NCBI RefSeq assembly: GCF_000717025.1
Contig: NZ_JNXG01000013.1
Location: 247,164 to 311,163 of the forward strand
DNA: 64,000 nt
From: Streptomyces atroolivaceus
Lineage (GTDB): Bacteria; Actinomycetota; Actinomycetes; Streptomycetales; Streptomycetaceae
Reading direction: 5' to 3'
Shown: in pieces, positions 8,774 through 17,331 of the stretch
How positions within the stretch are numbered: the stretch's first letter is position 1
Layout of the letters: the number at the start of each line of letters is the position of its first letter
Notes under the pieces: generated by a model
Told to the model about the DNA's origin: nothing
Databases searched by the model: none
What the model saw: only the letters and a program-made list of their open reading frames with translations
Program-made: the position numbers and the translations under genes

Positions 8774-9532
8774 TCAGGCGCGCTTCTCTCCCAGAACGTG
8801 CAGCTGGGTCGCCACCGCGTGGAAGGCGGGCAGTTCCGCGACGGCCGCTTCGAGCCTGAGGAGCTCCTCCGTCGCGCCCGGTTCGGTGTCCACGAGGACG
8901 CCCGGCACGAGGTCGGCGAAGACCCTGACCCCATGGACCGCGCCGACCTCGATGCCGGCGTCGTCGACCAGACCGGTCAGCTGATCGGCAGTGAACCTGC
9001 GGGGCACGGGGTCGCCGTCCCCCCAGCGTCCGGTGGGGTCCGCCAGTGCCTGCCGGGCCTCGGCGAAGTGCCCTGCGAGCGCCCTGGCCAGGACGGCACC
9101 ACCGAGGCCCGCACCGAGCAGACTGAGCGCTCCGGCCGGGCGGAGCGCCTCGACCGCGTTCCGTACGCCCTCGGCGGGGTCGTCCACGTACTCCAGGACG
9201 CCGTGGCACAGGACCGCGTCGTAACCGACACGGTCCACCACCTCGAACAGGCCGAGGATGTCTCCCTGGACACCTCGGACCCGGTCGGCGACGCCGGCCT
9301 CCTCGGCACGGCGCTCCAGCGCGAACAGGGCGTTCGGGCTGGGGTCGACGACGGTCACCCGGTGGCCGAGCCGGGCGACGGGCACGGCGAAGTTGCCGGT
9401 GCCGCCGCCGGTGTCCAGAACGTCCAGGGCTTCCCTGCCGGTCGCCTTGACCCTGCGCTCGAGAGCGTCCTTGAGGACCTCCCAGACCACGGCGGTACGG
9501 AGGGAGGCGCGGGGGCGCAGCTGGTCCGACAC
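8774..9532 (-). CDS. Class I SAM-dependent methyltransferase
   Basis: Predicted Rossmann-fold methyltransferase; substrate unknown. SAM motif I is LDVLDTGGGTGNFAVP at about 36-51, the acidic post-motif is VVDPSPN, motif II is DILGLFE, and VLCHGVLEYVDD is the motif IV region. This layout resembles SmtA/CmoM-type enzymes, but identity cannot be settled by eye. The 252-residue length fits. GTG start with GAGGAG about 9 nt upstream. It lies 102 bp downstream of the HEPN-like gene on the same strand, so they may be co-transcribed. Confidence 0.85.
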   Translation of the reverse strand: MSDQLRPRASLRTAVVWEVLKDALERRVKATGREALDVLDTGGGTGNFAVPVARLGHRVTVVDPSPNALFALERRAEEAGVADRVRGVQGDILGLFEVVDRVGYDAVLCHGVLEYVDDPAEGVRNAVEALRPAGALSLLGAGLGGAVLARALAGHFAEARQALADPTGRWGDGDPVPRRFTADQLTGLVDDAGIEVGAVHGVRVFADLVPGVLVDTEPGATEELLRLEAAVAELPAFHAVATQLHVLGEKRA

Positions 9533-9634
9533 GGCAGTTGACTCCTCGGCACGGTGCCGCCACGGACGGCGGAGCGTGAACAGTGCAGGTGGTACGGGTG
9601 CTCTCCACCCTATTGCCTCGCACCGCCCCCGAGG

Positions 9635-10174
9635 TCACTCCGCGTCGGTCTGCCGCCCGGGGCCGTCCCGCCGGGGCTGTGGGAGGACGGGCTGGAGGAC
9701 CAGCATCCGCTCGACCAGGCGCAGGAACATGGCCGCGTCGCGCAGCAGGTCGTCGGCGGCGCGGCTGGTGGCCGCGCCGGGTATGCCCGCCTCCGCCCGT
9801 GCCCTGCGTCCGGCACCTGAGGCGAACAGCGCGCTCCATTCGGCGAGTTCCGGCGCGATGTCCGGAAGGACCTCCCAGGCGCTGCGGATCCGCTCCCTGC
9901 GGCGCCTGCTGGTTTCGGGCCTGCCGCGAGCGGCGAGCACGGCGGCCGCAGTCCGCAGCGCGGCGAGGTGTGCGGTGGCGTACCGCTCGTTGGGGACGTC
10001 GAGGACGGCGGCCTCGTCCAGGCCCGCGTGGGCCTGGGCGAGCAGATCGAGAGCGGCGGGCGGCGCCGTGGTGCGGCGCAGTACGGGGTGGACGTCGGTT
10101 GCCGGACCGGTCAGTGAGGGGGCAGGGCTGCCTGCGCGGCGCCGCGGGGCGGCGGCTGCGGACGAGCTGGCCAT
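9635..10174 (-). CDS. SAV_6107-like HEPN domain protein
   Basis: All-helical protein of about 179 residues resembling the actinobacterial SAV_6107 HEPN family; function unknown. Helices include the stretch PPAALDLLAQAHAGLDEA, then PNERYATAHLAALRTAAAVLA, and a C-terminal LLRDAAMFLRLVERML. The RxxxxH motif of RNase-active HEPN toxins is not visible, so a non-catalytic or scaffolding role is more likely. An upstream in-frame ATG exists, but ATG 10174 is chosen because AGGAGG lies at the correct distance. Divergent from the ABC/YhgE operon. Confidence 0.7.
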   Translation of the reverse strand: MASSSAAAAPRRRAGSPAPSLTGPATDVHPVLRRTTAPPAALDLLAQAHAGLDEAAVLDVPNERYATAHLAALRTAAAVLAARGRPETSRRRRERIRSAWEVLPDIAPELAEWSALFASGAGRRARAEAGIPGAATSRAADDLLRDAAMFLRLVERMLVLQPVLPQPRRDGPGRQTDAE

Positions 10175-10305
10175 GACGAACCTCCTGTCGTCGTGTGACG
10201 GCTCCGTGGCCGTATGCATCCATGGTGAAGCCCCCCACTGACAATCCCTCAGAACTCGCCCCTGACCAGGCGCTTTGCTTCGAGCGCGAGTTCGGGCTAG
10301 CTTTT

Positions 10306-10344
10306 TTGCACTGACTGGTCAGTTCAAAAGATTGAGGTGGGATC
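10306..10344 (+). promoter_or_regulatory. Probable TetR-type operator and ribosome site before the ABC/YhgE operon
   Basis: ACTGACTGGTCAGT (10310-10323) has 6-bp arms ACTGAC/GTCAGT around TG, a form common for TetR-family operators. It overlaps a T-rich promoter-like stretch and lies 22 bp before the GTG start. GAGGTGGG at 10334-10341 is the ribosome site. The TetR regulator at the end of the same gene set is the natural candidate ligand. Confidence 0.6.
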
Positions 10345-11121
10345 GTGGAGAGCCCGCACGGGGCGGCCCTGAGCGCCGAGGACTTCGGACTGAAGGGTCC
10401 ACGCGGCTGGGCCTTTCGCGGGGTGGAGTTCACCGCCGGCCCCGGATCGCTGGTCGCGGTGGAGGGCCCGTCCGGATCGGGCCGTACGTGTCTGCTGCTC
10501 GCGCTCACCGGACGGATGCGTTCCACGCAGGGCCGCGCCGAGGTCGGCGGTGAGCGCCTGCCCGGCCGGCTCGCCGCCGTACGAGGGTTCAGCGCGCTGG
10601 GCCCGGTCCCCGGGGTCAGCGAGCTGGACCCCTCCTTCACCGTCGCCGAGCACCTGCGGGAACGGGCCCTGCTGCGGCGACGCTTCGACGGGTCGCTGCG
10701 CTCCCTGTTGCGCCCCCGCGCCGAACGCGCGGCGACGGCGCGGGCGACGATCGACACCGCGCTGGAGTCCGCGGGGCTCGACCCCGCGACCCTGCCCAAA
10801 GCCGAACGGACCTCCGTGCGGGACCTGGAGCGTCTGGAGGCACTGCGTCTGTCCGTCGCACTCGCCCTGATGGGCCGCCCGCGGCTCCTCGCCCTGGACG
10901 ACACCGACCTCAAACTCTCCACCGCGGACCGTGCCCTGGCCTGGGAGCTGCTGCGTTCCCTCGCGGCCGACGGGACCACCGTGCTGGCCGTGTGCAGTGA
11001 GGCTCCGGAGGACGCGCTCACCGTACGAACCCGCCCGGCGGCCGGGACGGATGCGCCCGCCGACGACACGACGACCGGAAAGGGGACGGCCGATGCGATC
11101 GCCGAAACTGGCCGCGCTTGA
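10345..11121 (+). CDS. ABC-type ATPase-like protein with degenerate catalytic motifs
   Basis: The 258-residue protein has an ABC ATPase layout, but key residues are changed. Walker A is GPSGSGRT (41-48) with Arg instead of the catalytic Lys. The LSGGQ signature is replaced around 157-169 (SVRDLERLEALRL). Walker B is LLALDD (181-186) with Asp in place of Glu, and the switch His is absent (AVCSEAP). It may bind nucleotide weakly or act as a regulatory subunit. It overlaps the following YhgE/Pip gene by 29 bp, which suggests the two products work together. Strong SD and a TetR-like operator precede it. Confidence 0.75.
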   Translation: MESPHGAALSAEDFGLKGPRGWAFRGVEFTAGPGSLVAVEGPSGSGRTCLLLALTGRMRSTQGRAEVGGERLPGRLAAVRGFSALGPVPGVSELDPSFTVAEHLRERALLRRRFDGSLRSLLRPRAERAATARATIDTALESAGLDPATLPKAERTSVRDLERLEALRLSVALALMGRPRLLALDDTDLKLSTADRALAWELLRSLAADGTTVLAVCSEAPEDALTVRTRPAAGTDAPADDTTTGKGTADAIAETGRA

Positions 11122-13180
11122 GCTGCGGCGCTTCGGCAGGGGCCGGATGCCGCGTGCCGCGCTCGTGGCGCTCCTCCTGCTGCCCCTGCTGTACGGGGCG
11201 CTGTACCTCTGGTCGTTCTGGGACCCGTACGGGCGCCTCGACCGCATCCCCGTGGCGCTCGTCAATGACGACAAGGGCGCGGCCACCGGGGGCGAACACC
11301 TCGCGGCCGGTGACGAGATAGCGGACCGGCTGCTCGATTCCAAGGTCTTCGACTGGCACGAGGTCGGCTCCGCCGAGGCCGAACGGGGTGTCGAGGACGG
11401 GACGTACTACCTCTCGCTGACCATGCCGAGAGACTTCAGCGAGCGGATCGCTTCGAGCGCCGGGGACTCCCCCGCCACCGGCGCCCTGCGGGTGCGTACC
11501 AACGACGCCAACAACTACATCGTGGGGCAGATCTCCAGGACCGTCTTCGCCGAGGTCCGGAGTGCCGCGTCCGCGAAGGCGTCGCGCGGCTTCCTGGACC
11601 GGATCTTCATCGACTTCTCGGGCCTGCACGACGCGACCGCGAAAGCGGCCAAGGGCGCCGACGACCTGGAGAGCGGCCTCACGAAGGCGAAGAAGGGCTC
11701 GAAAGACCTGGCGGACGGGCTCAAGGACGCCAAGTCGGGCAGCGGGACGCTCTCCACGGGCATCACCAAGCTGGACAAGGGAGCCGGCGACCTCGAGACG
11801 GGGTCCCGGCAGGTCGCCGGCGGCACCCAGCTGCTCGCCGACAAGGTCAACGCGGTCGCGGCGGACGTACGCCCCTTCCTGAAGGACAACGGCAAGGCCA
11901 TCGGGGACACCTCCCGGCTGGTCGCCGACTCCTCGAAGGCCGTGCGGGACAACCTGGACCTGCTGGCAGAAGCGGCGCCCACAGCCTCGACCGCCGCTCA
12001 TGCGGCATCGGACGACCTGGCCGAGGTCTACCGCGTGCGCTGCGAGGAGCAGCCGGTGCCGGACCCGGGGGTCTGCCCGCAGCTGAAGCGTGCCAGGTCC
12101 GCGGCGCAGGATGTCGCCAAGGTGTCCGACGACGTGAGCGCGCTGGTCACGAACCAGAAGGGTGACCTGACGAAGCTGCGCACCCAGCTGACCACCCTGG
12201 AGAAGCAGGCCGACGCCCTGGCGAAGCGCTCGCCGAACCTGGACACGGACCTGGAGTCCGCCGTGTCGAGGATCAACGCCCTCAACACCGGCGCGCACAA
12301 GGTCGCCAAGGGCGCCGACACACTCCACACCGGCCTCGGCACCGCCAGGACGGGGGCCGGCGATCTGGACACCGGCGTCAAGAAGCTCAAGTCCGGCGCG
12401 AAGACTCTGAAGAGCGGGCTGTACCGGCTGGGCGACGGCTCGGCCACGCTCGCCCAGGGGCTGAACGACGGCGTCGGCAAGATCCCCGACTACGACAAGA
12501 AGGACCGCGACGCCCGTACCGGTGTCATGGCCGACCCCGTGCAGCTGGCCTCCTCCTCCCTGCACGCGGCGCCCAACTACGGCACCGGCTTCGCCCCGTA
12601 CTTCATCCCGCTGTCGCTGTGGGTGGGCGCGATGGTGGCGTACATGCTGATCCAGCCGCTCAACCGGCGGGCGCTCGCGGCCGGAGCCCCGGCCTGGCGT
12701 ATCGCCTTCGCGGGCTGGCTGCCCGTCGCGGCGATCGGCCTGCTGCAGGTCGCCGCCCTGATGTCGGTGCTGCACTGGCGCCTCGGTCTGCAGATGACGC
12801 ACGCCGCCGGCACCATCGGCTTCCTGGCACTCGTGACCTGCTGCTTCGCGGCGATCGTGCAGTGGCTCAACGCACGCTTCGGCGCGGCGGGCCGGATCCT
12901 CGTCCTGGCGGTGCTGATGCTCCAGCTGACCTCGGCCGGTGGTACCTATCCCGTCCAGACCAGCCCGGGCTTCTTCGGAGCGATCCACCCGTTCCTGCCC
13001 ATGACGTACGTCGTGGACGGGCTGCGGCGGCTGATCACGGGCGGCGGCCTCGGTCCGGTCTGGCAGGGCTCCGCCGTGCTCCTGGCCTTCACCGCGGGCG
13101 CACTGGCGCTCACCGCCCTCTCCGCCCGCCGCAAGCAGGTGTGGACCCTCGACCGGCTGCACCCGGAGCTGAGTCTGTGA
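11093..13180 (+). CDS. YhgE/Pip family membrane protein
   Basis: Large membrane protein of the phage-infection-protein/ABC-2 export group; 695 residues. One N-terminal membrane segment (VALLLLPLLYGALYLWSFWD) is followed by the YhgE N-terminal motif VALVNDDKGA. A long extracytoplasmic region has repeated Gly-Asp-Leu-x-x-Gly heptad-like units (about 175-480), then five C-terminal membrane helices. ATG 11093 has AAGGGGA upstream and fits the family N-terminus; the longer frame would add unlike sequence. It overlaps the degenerate ATPase gene, and the TetR gene follows within 30 bp. Confidence 0.9.
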   Translation: MRSPKLAALELRRFGRGRMPRAALVALLLLPLLYGALYLWSFWDPYGRLDRIPVALVNDDKGAATGGEHLAAGDEIADRLLDSKVFDWHEVGSAEAERGVEDGTYYLSLTMPRDFSERIASSAGDSPATGALRVRTNDANNYIVGQISRTVFAEVRSAASAKASRGFLDRIFIDFSGLHDATAKAAKGADDLESGLTKAKKGSKDLADGLKDAKSGSGTLSTGITKLDKGAGDLETGSRQVAGGTQLLADKVNAVAADVRPFLKDNGKAIGDTSRLVADSSKAVRDNLDLLAEAAPTASTAAHAASDDLAEVYRVRCEEQPVPDPGVCPQLKRARSAAQDVAKVSDDVSALVTNQKGDLTKLRTQLTTLEKQADALAKRSPNLDTDLESAVSRINALNTGAHKVAKGADTLHTGLGTARTGAGDLDTGVKKLKSGAKTLKSGLYRLGDGSATLAQGLNDGVGKIPDYDKKDRDARTGVMADPVQLASSSLHAAPNYGTGFAPYFIPLSLWVGAMVAYMLIQPLNRRALAAGAPAWRIAFAGWLPVAAIGLLQVAALMSVLHWRLGLQMTHAAGTIGFLALVTCCFAAIVQWLNARFGAAGRILVLAVLMLQLTSAGGTYPVQTSPGFFGAIHPFLPMTYVVDGLRRLITGGGLGPVWQGSAVLLAFTAGALALTALSARRKQVWTLDRLHPELSL

Positions 13181-13209
13181 CCACGGCGGGACCTGTGAGA
13201 ATCGACGGC

Positions 13210-13821
13210 ATGGACAGCAGTAGCACCACGCGCCGCCAGATCACCCGGCAGAAGCTCTACGAGGCGGCGGTGACCCTCATCGCGGAGAAGGGGTTCTCCG
13301 CGACGACGGTGGACGAGATCGCCGAGCGCGCCGGGGTCGCCAAGGGCACGGTCTACTACAACTTCAAGAGCAAGTCAGAGCTGTTCGAAGAGCTGCTCCG
13401 GCACGGCGTCGGGCTGCTCACGCAGTCGTTGCAGTCCGCCGCCGACTCGACCGACGCCCGCGGCGGCACCCGTGTGGAAGCGCTCGACGCGATGATCAGG
13501 GCCGGTCTGGTCTTCATCGACCGCTACCCTGCCTTCACCCAGCTGTACGTCGCCGAACTGTGGCGGACCAACCGCGCCTGGCAGTCGACCCTCATGGTGC
13601 TGCGTCAGGAGGCCGTCGCCGTCGTCGAGAAGGTGCTCCGGGAAGGCGTCGCGGGCGGCGAGCTCAGCGAGGAGATCGACATCCAGCTGACGGCCGCGGC
13701 ACTCGTCGGAATGGTCCTGGTCGCGGCCCTCGACTGGCAGGCGTTCCAGCCCGAGCGGACGATAGACGACGTTCACTCCGCCCTGTCCCTGCTGCTGCAC
13801 GGCCGGGTCAGCGGACGCTGA
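13210..13821 (+). CDS. TetR/AcrR-family transcriptional regulator
   Basis: 203-residue repressor-like protein. The N-terminal helix-turn-helix is clear: TTVDEIAERAGVAKGTVYYN at about 32-51, preceded by LYEAAVTLIAEKGFSA. The C-terminal half is the helical ligand-binding and dimer domain. ATG 13210 is used; GTG 13195 in the same frame is also possible. Co-directional with and just downstream of the YhgE gene, so it probably represses its own operon through the ACTGAC/GTCAGT site at 10310-10323. The ligand is unknown. Confidence 0.92.
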   Translation: MDSSSTTRRQITRQKLYEAAVTLIAEKGFSATTVDEIAERAGVAKGTVYYNFKSKSELFEELLRHGVGLLTQSLQSAADSTDARGGTRVEALDAMIRAGLVFIDRYPAFTQLYVAELWRTNRAWQSTLMVLRQEAVAVVEKVLREGVAGGELSEEIDIQLTAAALVGMVLVAALDWQAFQPERTIDDVHSALSLLLHGRVSGR

Positions 13822-13843
13822 TCCCCCGGCCCCGCACGAAAGC

Positions 13844-13888
13844 GCCGGCCCGGTGGAATTCGATCCCCCCGAATTCCACCGGACCGGC
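13844..13888 (+). terminator. Hairpin after the tetR gene
   Basis: A 19-nt arm (13844-13862, containing CCGGTGGAATTCG) pairs with 13870-13888 with one mismatch around an ATCCCCC loop. The following 13889-14152 shows no gene or other clear structure. Confidence 0.7.
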
Positions 13889-14152
13889 GTCCCGTGCTGC
13901 CGCGAAGCCCTCCCCCGTGACCCCGTGTCCCCCGTGGTCCCGGAACTCCGCGTCGTGCGCCCCCGTTGCCGTCCGGGGTGCCGCCCCGTTCCGCCGCCCC
14001 GTGTCGGCGGTCCGGTGCCGCGCCCCTTCCGTGGTCTCCACTCTTCCGTCCGCGCAGGTGAGGGCCCATCCGCATCCCTACTCATCTCTCGCACTAGGTA
14101 GGGATACTCAGGCCTGTGCGGCAGGGCCCACCCGGGCGCCCCGCCCACTGGC

Positions 14153-14165
14153 TACGATCGCGTCC
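14153..14165 (+). promoter_or_regulatory. Predicted -10 element for a leaderless transcript
   Basis: TACGAT (14153-14158) ends 7 nt before the GTG at 14166, and that GTG has no SD. Confidence 0.5.
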
Positions 14166-14783
14166 GTGTCCGTACTCCCCCTGGTGTTCACGAGCGGCTG
14201 GGCGAGCGGGATCAACGCCTACGCGGTGGTCCTCCTCTTCGGAATATTCGGTGCGACCGGCCTGAGCGACGAGATACCCGAGTCCCTCCAGCGCACCGAC
14301 GTGCTCGTGACCGCCGGTGTGCTGTTCCTGTGCGAGGCGGTGGCCGACAAGATCCCGTACGTGGACTCGGCCTGGGACACGGCGCACACGGTGATCCGGC
14401 CCGTGTCCGGCGCGGTCGTCGCGGCGTTGCTGGCCGGCGAGAGCGGGTCGCTGCCGGAGCTCGCGGCGGGTGCCGTGGGCGGCTCCACCGCCCTGATGAG
14501 CCATCTGGTCAAGGCCGGGACGAGAATGGCGGTCAACACCTCGCCCGAACCTTTCAGCAACATCGGGGTCAGCGTCGCGGAGGATCTCGGCGTCGCCGGG
14601 GTCGTCACCTTCGCCGTCTTCAACCCGGTGGCAGCGGCCGTCGTCGCCGGAAGCCTGCTGCTGCTCGGCCTCGTGGTACTCCTCTTCCTGGCCTCCCGCA
14701 TCCGACGGTTCCTGCGCCGAAGGGCCCAGCGGCGCGAGGAGGAACGTATGGCCCGGCCGGGCGGGCAAGGGCCTCACGGATGA
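14166..14783 (+). CDS. DUF4126 membrane protein
   Basis: Predicted inner-membrane protein of 205 residues and unknown function. It begins LPLVFTSGWASGINAYAVVL and has four to five hydrophobic segments, ending with VVAGSLLLLGLVVLLFLA and a basic tail (RRFLRRRAQRREEER). The conserved DUF4126 features include GWASGIN near the N-terminus and VADKIPYVDSAWDT in a loop. GTG 14166 is chosen over upstream codons because the upstream frame is non-homologous and TACGAT sits at leaderless spacing. Confidence 0.85.
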   Translation: MSVLPLVFTSGWASGINAYAVVLLFGIFGATGLSDEIPESLQRTDVLVTAGVLFLCEAVADKIPYVDSAWDTAHTVIRPVSGAVVAALLAGESGSLPELAAGAVGGSTALMSHLVKAGTRMAVNTSPEPFSNIGVSVAEDLGVAGVVTFAVFNPVAAAVVAGSLLLLGLVVLLFLASRIRRFLRRRAQRREEERMARPGGQGPHG

Positions 14784-14801
14784 ACTGTCGGCGGCACCCC
14801 T

Positions 14802-14814
14802 TAGGGTCTCTGAC
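14802..14814 (+). promoter_or_regulatory. Predicted -10 element for a leaderless transcript
   Basis: TAGGGT (14802-14807) is followed by 7 nt and the ATG at 14815; no SD is present. Confidence 0.55.
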
Positions 14815-16314
14815 ATGGCACGAATTGCGGTGATCGGCGCCGGAGCGGGCGCGATGGCGGCGGCCGCCCGGCTCTCCGTGGCAGGCCACCGGGTGACGGT
14901 GTACGAGCGGTCGCGGACCTACGGCGGCTCGCTCGGCCGGTACGCCCGTGACGGCTTCGTCTTCGACACCGGTCCCGGGCTGCTGCATCTGCCCGCGGTC
15001 TACCGCGACCTGTTCGTGAAGACGGGCAAGGAGAGCCTGGAGCAGTGCCTCACACTCACCCAGGTCGACCCGGCGAGCCGCCATCTCTTCGCGGACGGCA
15101 CCGGGGTGTCGCTGCCCAACGCCTCACGGGCCGGGGTGGTCCGCGCGCTGGACCGGGCGCTCGGCGAGGGGGCCGGGGCACGGTGGGGCGAGTTCCTGGA
15201 CCGGGCGGGCGCCGCCTGGAACCGGTCGCGCAGGCCGCTGCTGGAGGAGCCGCTGCCCGAGGACCCTCGGATGCTGAGCCGGGATCCCTACCCCGCGGTG
15301 CGCCGCCGCAGGCTGCTGCGCGCCGCCCGGCAGGCGCGGACGTCGGCGGAGGTGGGCGCCTGGGAGCTGGAGGACCCGCGCCTGGCGGCCCTGCTCGACG
15401 GGTACGCCCTGTCGTACGGGCTCGACCCGCGCCACGCCCCGGCCGCCGCCGCCCTCCTGCCGTACATGGAGGAGACCTTCGGCAGCTGGTACGTCGCCGG
15501 GGGAATGCGCGCGCTGGCCGACGCGGTGTACGAACGCTGTCTGGCCCGCCGGGTGGAGTTCGTCTTCGGTGCGGAGGTGGTCCGGGTGTCCGAGAAGGAC
15601 GGCCGGGCTGCGGGGATCGAGCTGGCGGACGGCGGGAGCGTGGAGGCCGACCATGTGGTCCTGGGCGCGCAGCCGGCGCCGGGGCTCCTGCCGGTCCGGG
15701 AGGAGGGGCCCTCCGGGGCGCCGCACAGGGGTCCGGTGCCGGGCCGCTTCCTCGTCCTGCTGTCGCTGCGCGGTACCCGGGAGGCCGGCGCCGTGCACCG
15801 GACCGTGGTGCACACCGGAGACCCCGGCGCGGAGCTGGAGGCGGTGTTCGGCGGCCGGGCGGCGGAGCTGCCCACCGTGACGGTGCTCCGCCCTGACGAT
15901 CCCGCCACCCGCCCCGACGAGGAGCACGAGGCGGTGAGCCTGATGGCCACGGTGCCGCCTCACGGCCCGGTGGACTGGGAGGACGCGGCGCTGCGCGAGC
16001 GGTTCGCGGACGCGGTCATCGGCCGGGCCGAGGAGGCCGTTCCCGGCCTCCGCGATCGGATACTCCACGCCGAGGTGCGTACACCCGCCGAGACCGCGGC
16101 CGACACGGGCGCCGAGGGCGGCTCGGTGCCTGCTCCGGCCCTCGCCGGGGCGGGGGGCGCGTATCTGCATGCGGGGAGCCGCACCCCGCTGCACGGTCTG
16201 TATCGGGCGGGCGGCTGGTCGCATCCGGGCGGCGGGATGGCCCACGCCGGGATGTCGGGAGCCCTGGTCGCCGGACTCGTCGTGGAGGGGGACGGCTTCC
16301 GCGGCTCGCAGTGA
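14815..16314 (+). CDS. Phytoene desaturase-like FAD-dependent oxidoreductase
   Basis: 499-residue flavoprotein of the CrtI/phytoene dehydrogenase superfamily. The FAD-binding Rossmann motif is VIGAGAGAMAAAARL (5-19), followed by the acidic YERSRTYGGSLGRY segment. YVAGGMRALADAVYERC in the middle is the family's GGM...L motif, and the C-terminal GLYRAGGWSHPGGGMAHAGM is the second FAD motif. No phytoene synthase or other carotenoid gene lies nearby, so the substrate is unknown. Monocistronic, with a leaderless -10 and a hairpin downstream. Confidence 0.85.
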   Translation: MARIAVIGAGAGAMAAAARLSVAGHRVTVYERSRTYGGSLGRYARDGFVFDTGPGLLHLPAVYRDLFVKTGKESLEQCLTLTQVDPASRHLFADGTGVSLPNASRAGVVRALDRALGEGAGARWGEFLDRAGAAWNRSRRPLLEEPLPEDPRMLSRDPYPAVRRRRLLRAARQARTSAEVGAWELEDPRLAALLDGYALSYGLDPRHAPAAAALLPYMEETFGSWYVAGGMRALADAVYERCLARRVEFVFGAEVVRVSEKDGRAAGIELADGGSVEADHVVLGAQPAPGLLPVREEGPSGAPHRGPVPGRFLVLLSLRGTREAGAVHRTVVHTGDPGAELEAVFGGRAAELPTVTVLRPDDPATRPDEEHEAVSLMATVPPHGPVDWEDAALRERFADAVIGRAEEAVPGLRDRILHAEVRTPAETAADTGAEGGSVPAPALAGAGGAYLHAGSRTPLHGLYRAGGWSHPGGGMAHAGMSGALVAGLVVEGDGFRGSQ

Positions 16315-16334
16315 GCCCGCGGGCGCCGCACCGA

Positions 16335-16361
16335 GCCGGCCGTAGGGTGCCGACGGCCGGC
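16335..16361. terminator. Bidirectional hairpin between convergent genes
   Basis: GCCGGCCGT (16335-16343) and ACGGCCGGC (16353-16361) form a perfect 9-bp stem between the plus-strand oxidoreductase gene and the minus-strand Tyr-rich protein gene. Confidence 0.6.
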
Positions 16362-16369
16362 CCTGCGGG

Positions 16370-17281
16370 TCAGTAGCGGTACTGGTCGTTCTGACCGGTG
16401 TCGTACCCGTTGCCGTACGGGGCGGGCTGGACGGGAGCCTCCGGAGGCATCGGGGGGTACTGCTCGCTCTCCCGCTGCTGCGGGACCCAGACCCCGCCCG
16501 GCGGGGTGTCGGTGTACTGCCCGGAGTACGGGTCCGCGGGCTGCTGCCCGGCGCCGTAGGCGGGGTCGTTGCCGTAACCGTCGTATGCGGCGTACTGCCC
16601 GGTGCCCGTGTCGGTGCCGGCGTAGGAGTCGGGGTATGCCGAGTCGGGGTAGGCGGCGTAACCCGCCTGGTCGGTGCCGTAGTCGTACTGGCCCGCGTAG
16701 ATCCCCTGGTCCTGGTACGTGTCCTGACCCGCGTGCCCGCCCTGACCGCCGGAGGGGTCCTGGGCCGGCCGGCCGTAGCCGGTGTACGGGTCGTAGGCCG
16801 CGTACTGCGCCTGTTCGTCCTGCCGGTCTCCGCGGCCGGCAGGCGCGGGATCGGTGTAGATGCCGTACTGCCCGGTGTCGTCCGGCAGCGGCTCGGGTTC
16901 GTAGACCGCCGAGGGGCCGGCCTCCGCCTGCTGAGGGGCTCCCTCGTACTCCACGCCGGATACCTCCAGGGTGGGCTTCTGCGGGCCCGTGCCGCCCGCC
17001 CCGCGACGCCGGCGGCTCTCACCGGGGCTACCGCCTATGGCCCACCCCGTGGAGAAGCCACGCCTGAAGGAGAGCGTCACATACGTCTGGCCCGTCGCGA
17101 AGGCGATCGCCCCGAGGGCGATCACCAGCACGGAGGGGATCAGGACACCCAGGACCACACCGAGGAAGCCGGCGAAGGCGAGCAGCCGCCAGCGCAGGCG
17201 CGCCTTGTACTGCAGGAGCACCTCGCCCAGCAGCCACAGCGCCACTATGCCGAATGCGATGTAGAGGACCGTCCAGCCCAC
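16370..17281 (-). CDS. Membrane protein with long Tyr/Gly/Gln-rich disordered tail
   Basis: 303 residues in two parts. The N-terminal 70 residues hold two to three membrane helices (VLYIAFGIVALWLLGEVLL, then LLAFAGFLGVVLGVLIPSVLVIALGAIAFA). The rest is low-complexity, rich in Tyr, Gly, Gln, Asp and Pro, with repeated units such as QYAAYD, YDGYG and AYPDS. Such tails are predicted to be disordered and resemble prion-like or phase-separating segments, or Tyr-phosphorylation substrates. Function unknown. GTG start with AGGAGGGGG upstream. Convergent with the phytoene-desaturase-like gene and upstream of nothing obviously related. Confidence 0.75.
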   Translation of the reverse strand: MGWTVLYIAFGIVALWLLGEVLLQYKARLRWRLLAFAGFLGVVLGVLIPSVLVIALGAIAFATGQTYVTLSFRRGFSTGWAIGGSPGESRRRRGAGGTGPQKPTLEVSGVEYEGAPQQAEAGPSAVYEPEPLPDDTGQYGIYTDPAPAGRGDRQDEQAQYAAYDPYTGYGRPAQDPSGGQGGHAGQDTYQDQGIYAGQYDYGTDQAGYAAYPDSAYPDSYAGTDTGTGQYAAYDGYGNDPAYGAGQQPADPYSGQYTDTPPGGVWVPQQRESEQYPPMPPEAPVQPAPYGNGYDTGQNDQYRY

Positions 17282-17331
17282 GCCCGCCCCCTCCTACGGC
17301 CACCGCCCCGGTTGGTGGCGGGTACGGCCGG

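Noticed and set aside
9635..10174. HEPN/methyltransferase toxin-antitoxin pair
   Set aside because: The HEPN-like protein lacks a visible RxxxxH motif and the methyltransferase is not an MNT-type nucleotidyltransferase.
14815..16314. Carotenoid gene cluster around the phytoene-desaturase-like gene
   Set aside because: No phytoene synthase, cyclase or prenyltransferase is adjacent.
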